A stretch of 17,397 bases of DNA from an uncultured Prevotellaceae bacterium. GTDB taxonomy: Bacteria > Bacteroidota > Bacteroidia > Bacteroidales > Bacteroidaceae. The position numbers and the translations under genes were made by a program. Each line of letters opens with the position of its first letter. The stretch's first letter is position 1. The notes below the pieces were generated by a model. That model was not told where the DNA came from and ran no database searches. It saw nothing but the letters and a program-made list of their open reading frames with translations. Positions 15,201 to 17,397 of the stretch are shown here, piece after piece. The stretch covers positions 1 through 17,397 of the forward strand of contig CALEPV010000028.1 of the NCBI GenBank assembly GCA_937910905.1, written 5' to 3'.

Positions 15201-15230
15201 CAAAATTAGTGATTATACGGTGAATAGAAA
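15201..15230 (-). promoter_or_regulatory. Probable promoter of the ileS operon
   Basis: On the minus strand TAATTTTG (15208-15201) matches the -7 consensus TAnnTTTG, and TTTC (15230-15227) lies 18 nt upstream as an imperfect -33 box. The -7 box is 29 nt before the ATG at 15171. It sits downstream of the helicase terminator, so the cluster from ileS to the small gene should be its own unit. Confidence 0.5.
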
Positions 15231-15235
15231 AGAAA

Positions 15236-15260
15236 CGTCGCAAAAACTTGTTCTGCGACG
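15236..15260 (-). terminator. Intrinsic terminator of the helicase gene
   Basis: On the minus strand CGTCGCA (15260-15254) pairs with TGCGACG (15242-15236); G-T and A-T pairs inside the loop could extend the 7-bp stem to 10 bp. A T-rich run (TTTCTTTTCT) follows. It begins 8 nt after the helicase stop, in the right place and direction to end that transcript just before the ileS promoter. Confidence 0.7.
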
Positions 15261-15268
15261 CGTTTGTG

Positions 15269-17236
15269 CTACTTCTTGAACAGCTTCCACCAGGCTGTCT
15301 CGTTCTGCCGTGGCTTGGTTTTCTTCTGATGCTTGCGGGTGTCGTCTGTGCTGGTCTCGCGCTTGCCGCGACCCTTTTCCTTGTGGCCGAGGAAGCCGCG
15401 CTCCTTGCGGTCGGCTTTCTTGCCAGCCTTCTTCTGCTTCCCGCCCTCGTCGGGGCGGGCTATTTTTCCGCTCTCGTCGGCTACGTCGACACCTATACGG
15501 CGGCCCTTGACGTGCAGGCCCTGCAGCGCTGCCAGCACGCGGTCGGCATCCTCGCTGCGCACCTCGAAGAACGAGAACGTGGGTCGTAGGTCTATGCGTC
15601 CTATCTCCACCTTGTCGCCCTCCAGACGTCTGTTCACCACACCTATTATCTCCTTGGCATAGAAGCCGTCCACTTTGCCCAGAGTGATGAACAGCCGCGT
15701 GAAGCCCTCCTCGGGTATGTGGTCGCCGGCGCGGTCGCGTCCTTTCTTCTCCTTCTTGTCGCGCTTGCCGCTCTTGTCCTCGCCTGGGCGCACCTCCTCA
15801 ATCTCAGGTGCTCCGGCGTAGTAGCGCAGAAAGCGTCCGAACTCACGGCTCACCACTCGCTTCAACAAGTCGTCCTTGTCGAGCCATTCGAGCCTGCGGC
15901 GCACCTCGGGCAGGAAGGTCTCTATCTCTTCCTCGTCGACCTCCACGCGCTCTATGTCGTCTATCACCTTCCACAGCTGCTTAGTGCATATCTCCTTGGG
16001 CGTGGGCAGCGTGCCTCTTACAAACTCCTTGCCTATGGTCTTCTCCACGATGCGTATCTTCGAGCGCTCGCGGCTGTGCACTATACAGATGCTCGTGCCC
16101 TTCTTGCCGGCACGACCTGTGCGCCCGCTGCGATGCGTGTAGTTCTCCGTATCGTCGGGCATTCCGTAGTTTATCACGTGTGTCAGATCGTCCACGTCGA
16201 GTCCTCGTGCTGCCACGTCGGTAGCCACGAGCAGCTGTATGCGGTGCTGGCGGAAGCGCTGCATCGTCAGGTCGCGCTGCTGCTGCGACAGGTCGCCGTG
16301 CAGGGCGTCGGCATTGTAGCCGTCCTGTATCAGATGGTCGGCCACCTCCTGCGTCTCCATTCGTGTGCGGCAGAACACGATGGCGTATATCTTCGGATAG
16401 TAGTCCACCACGCGCTTCAGCGCCAGATACTTGTCGCTGGCGCGTACCATATAGTATATGTGGTTCACGTTCTCAGCGCCCTCGTTGCGCGAGCCCACCA
16501 CCATCTGCTGTGCATCGTGCAGGTAGTTCTGCGCTATGCGCTCTATCTCGCGGCTCATCGTGGCTGAGAACAGAAGCGTGGTGTGCTGGCTGGGCACGCC
16601 TTCCAGGATGGCATCGATGCTTTCGGAGAATCCCATCGACAGCATCTCGTCGGCCTCGTCCAGTATCACGGTATCTACGTTGTCCAGCTTGGCTGCACCC
16701 CTGTGCATCAGGTCTATCAGGCGGCCTGGAGTGGCCACTATCACCTGCACGCCCTTGCGCAGAGCACGTATCTGCGGCTCGATGTTGGTGCCGCCGTACA
16801 CCGGCAGCACGCGTATGCCCGGCAGGTACTTGGCAAACGACTCGAGGTCATCCGCTATCTGAAGGCACAGCTCGCGTGTAGGCGACAGCACTATGGCCCG
16901 CGTTGCGGTATCCGCAGCTTGCCCATCAGCGTCAGCGCTCAACCGCTGCAGCAGTGGCAGCCCGTAGGCCGCCGTCTTGCCCGTACCCGTCTGTGCCAGA
17001 GCTATGAGGTCCTGACGCGAGTTGAGCTGATGTGGTATAACAGCCTCCTGTACAGGCATGGGGCTGGTGAAACCCAGCTCATCGATAGCGCGCAGTAGGG
17101 GCTCACTTACGCCCAGTTCTTGAAAGGCAACGGGTAGGCGACCGCAGGTCGGGAATGGGTGCGTTAGCGGGTGCTCGGCCCTCTGGGACGCTTTGCTTGC
17201 ATAGGATGGGGGAACTTGGCTCGGGAATAAAGTCAT
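15269..17236 (-). CDS. DEAD-box RNA helicase with DbpA-like RNA-binding domain
   Basis: 655 residues. The helicase core is complete: Q-motif phenylalanine F38 and Q63 (FQELGVS...PMPVQEAVIP), Walker A AQTGTGKT (81-88), SPTREL (118-123), TPGR (169-172), DEAD (193-196), SAT (224-226), ATDVAARGLDV (338-348) and HRSGRTGR (368-375). A charged linker leads to a DbpA/CsdA-type RNA-binding domain (about 509-587) and a basic Lys/Arg-rich tail (588-655). Such enzymes remodel rRNA or mRNA, often in ribosome assembly or cold adaptation. The N terminus is odd: relatives start a few residues before FQELG, whereas here about 33 extra residues (5-37) intervene, largely encoded by an inserted repeat. ATG 17236 is supported by the promoter directly upstream, and the next in-frame Met is residue 60, inside the Q motif. 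Confidence 0.94.
   Translation of the reverse strand: MTLFPSQVPPSYASKASQRAEHPLTHPFPTCGRLPVAFQELGVSEPLLRAIDELGFTSPMPVQEAVIPHQLNSRQDLIALAQTGTGKTAAYGLPLLQRLSADADGQAADTATRAIVLSPTRELCLQIADDLESFAKYLPGIRVLPVYGGTNIEPQIRALRKGVQVIVATPGRLIDLMHRGAAKLDNVDTVILDEADEMLSMGFSESIDAILEGVPSQHTTLLFSATMSREIERIAQNYLHDAQQMVVGSRNEGAENVNHIYYMVRASDKYLALKRVVDYYPKIYAIVFCRTRMETQEVADHLIQDGYNADALHGDLSQQQRDLTMQRFRQHRIQLLVATDVAARGLDVDDLTHVINYGMPDDTENYTHRSGRTGRAGKKGTSICIVHSRERSKIRIVEKTIGKEFVRGTLPTPKEICTKQLWKVIDDIERVEVDEEEIETFLPEVRRRLEWLDKDDLLKRVVSREFGRFLRYYAGAPEIEEVRPGEDKSGKRDKKEKKGRDRAGDHIPEEGFTRLFITLGKVDGFYAKEIIGVVNRRLEGDKVEIGRIDLRPTFSFFEVRSEDADRVLAALQGLHVKGRRIGVDVADESGKIARPDEGGKQKKAGKKADRKERGFLGHKEKGRGKRETSTDDTRKHQKKTKPRQNETAWWKLFKK
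17149..17228. repeat. Dispersed repeat bracketed by 8-bp direct repeats, in frame at the helicase N terminus
   Basis: TCGGGAAT occurs at 17149-17156 and 17221-17228. Between them lies the 41-bp repeat (17170-17210) shared with ileS. The interval from one direct repeat to the next is 72 bp, exactly 24 codons, so removing it restores a frame reading MTLFPTCGRLPVAFQELGV. The repeat runs opposite to its orientation relative to coding in ileS (antisense here, sense there). A further small dyad, CGACC-TGC-GGTCG on the minus strand, lies in the neighbouring code at 17138-17150 and may be part of the same or an older insertion. The direct repeats may be a target-site duplication. Confidence 0.7.
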
Positions 17237-17262
17237 TCGGTTGTGTATCTTATTTGAGGGCG

Positions 17263-17293
17263 CAAAGGTACGTCAAAAAGGGCACAAGGCAAA
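17263..17293 (-). promoter_or_regulatory. Consensus promoter of the helicase gene (TTTG-N19-TACCTTTG)
   Basis: On the minus strand TTTG (17293-17290), 19 nt, then TACCTTTG (17270-17263) is an exact match to the Bacteroidota promoter consensus. The -7 box ends 26 nt before the ATG at 17236, giving a very short leader and fixing that start. Confidence 0.75.
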
Positions 17294-17310
17294 GTCTGCG
17301 ATTGTTTTTT

Positions 17311-17397
17311 AGTGATGATTAAATAATACGTTGGGACGATTCGCCTCATATTTTTGAGCTTATTTGTCTTCACGAAGAAGGAGCGTAGCGGGCTACG
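17311..17397 (-). mobile_element. MITE-like palindromic element, truncated copy at the window edge
   Basis: The 87 bp are the reverse complement of 7273-7359 with only 4 mismatches and no gaps. The outer end (17311-17327) is 18 bp upstream of the helicase -33 box, and the copy runs off the window exactly at the last base of the central palindrome CGTAGCGGGCTACG (17384-17397). The other arm presumably lies beyond the window. Confidence 0.75.

Noticed and set aside
15172..15243. 24-codon N-terminal extension of IleRS
   Set aside because: It would cover the -7 box and part of the helicase terminator; MSKRF is the start typical of Bacteroidota IleRS as I recall it.

Overview
The window looks like a chromosomal segment of a Bacteroidota bacterium, most likely order Bacteroidales (a Prevotellaceae-type genome would fit, but the genus cannot be fixed from this alone). 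The grounds are promoters of the TTTG-N19/20-TAnnTTTG type, near absence of Shine-Dalgarno motifs, a DUF4296 lipoprotein, a TraR/DksA-like protein with a degenerate zinc finger, and a Bacteroidota-style long IleRS. There are no rRNA or tRNA genes, CRISPR arrays, transposase genes or phage genes.

Left half (plus strand): a repeat-like edge (1-108); a small broken gene (174-335) with a stop at its third codon; an iron-type alcohol dehydrogenase (477-1643) joined by one base to a secreted endonuclease/exonuclease/phosphatase-fold protein (1643-2650); then, from its own promoter, a two-gene RND efflux operon (lipoprotein adaptor 2733-3806, pump 3803-7027) with no outer-membrane channel gene beside it. 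A complex 340-bp leader (promoter, dyads, a 173-bp palindromic MITE-like element) precedes a TonB-dependent outer-membrane receptor (7367-9328).

Right half (minus strand): a housekeeping cluster read ileS (15171-11635), TraR/DksA-like gene, lspA, a DUF4296 lipoprotein gene and an unrecognised 59-residue gene, with the last three genes overlapping or nearly touching. Its last gene overlaps the end of the receptor gene tail to tail. Upstream of ileS is a separately transcribed DEAD-box RNA helicase (17236-15269) with a textbook promoter and its own terminator.

The most unusual content is repetitive DNA. (1) A short dispersed repeat with a CCCTCTGGGAC core sits in frame inside two housekeeping genes: near the editing domain of ileS and at the extreme N terminus of the helicase, where an 8-bp direct repeat brackets the insertion and the inserted length is exactly 24 codons. 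A diverged copy lies in the intergenic left edge. This recalls the in-gene palindromic elements of Rickettsia. (2) A 173-bp near-palindromic element with 31-bp terminal inverted repeats lies between promoter and start codon of the receptor gene. A second, truncated copy lies upstream of the helicase promoter at the right edge, and its shared 16-bp end recurs at the left edge. In all three places this end faces a gene start.

IleS carries the swapped GIHH form of the HIGH signature plus KMSKR, the combination associated with eukaryote-like, mupirocin-insensitive type-2 IleRS.
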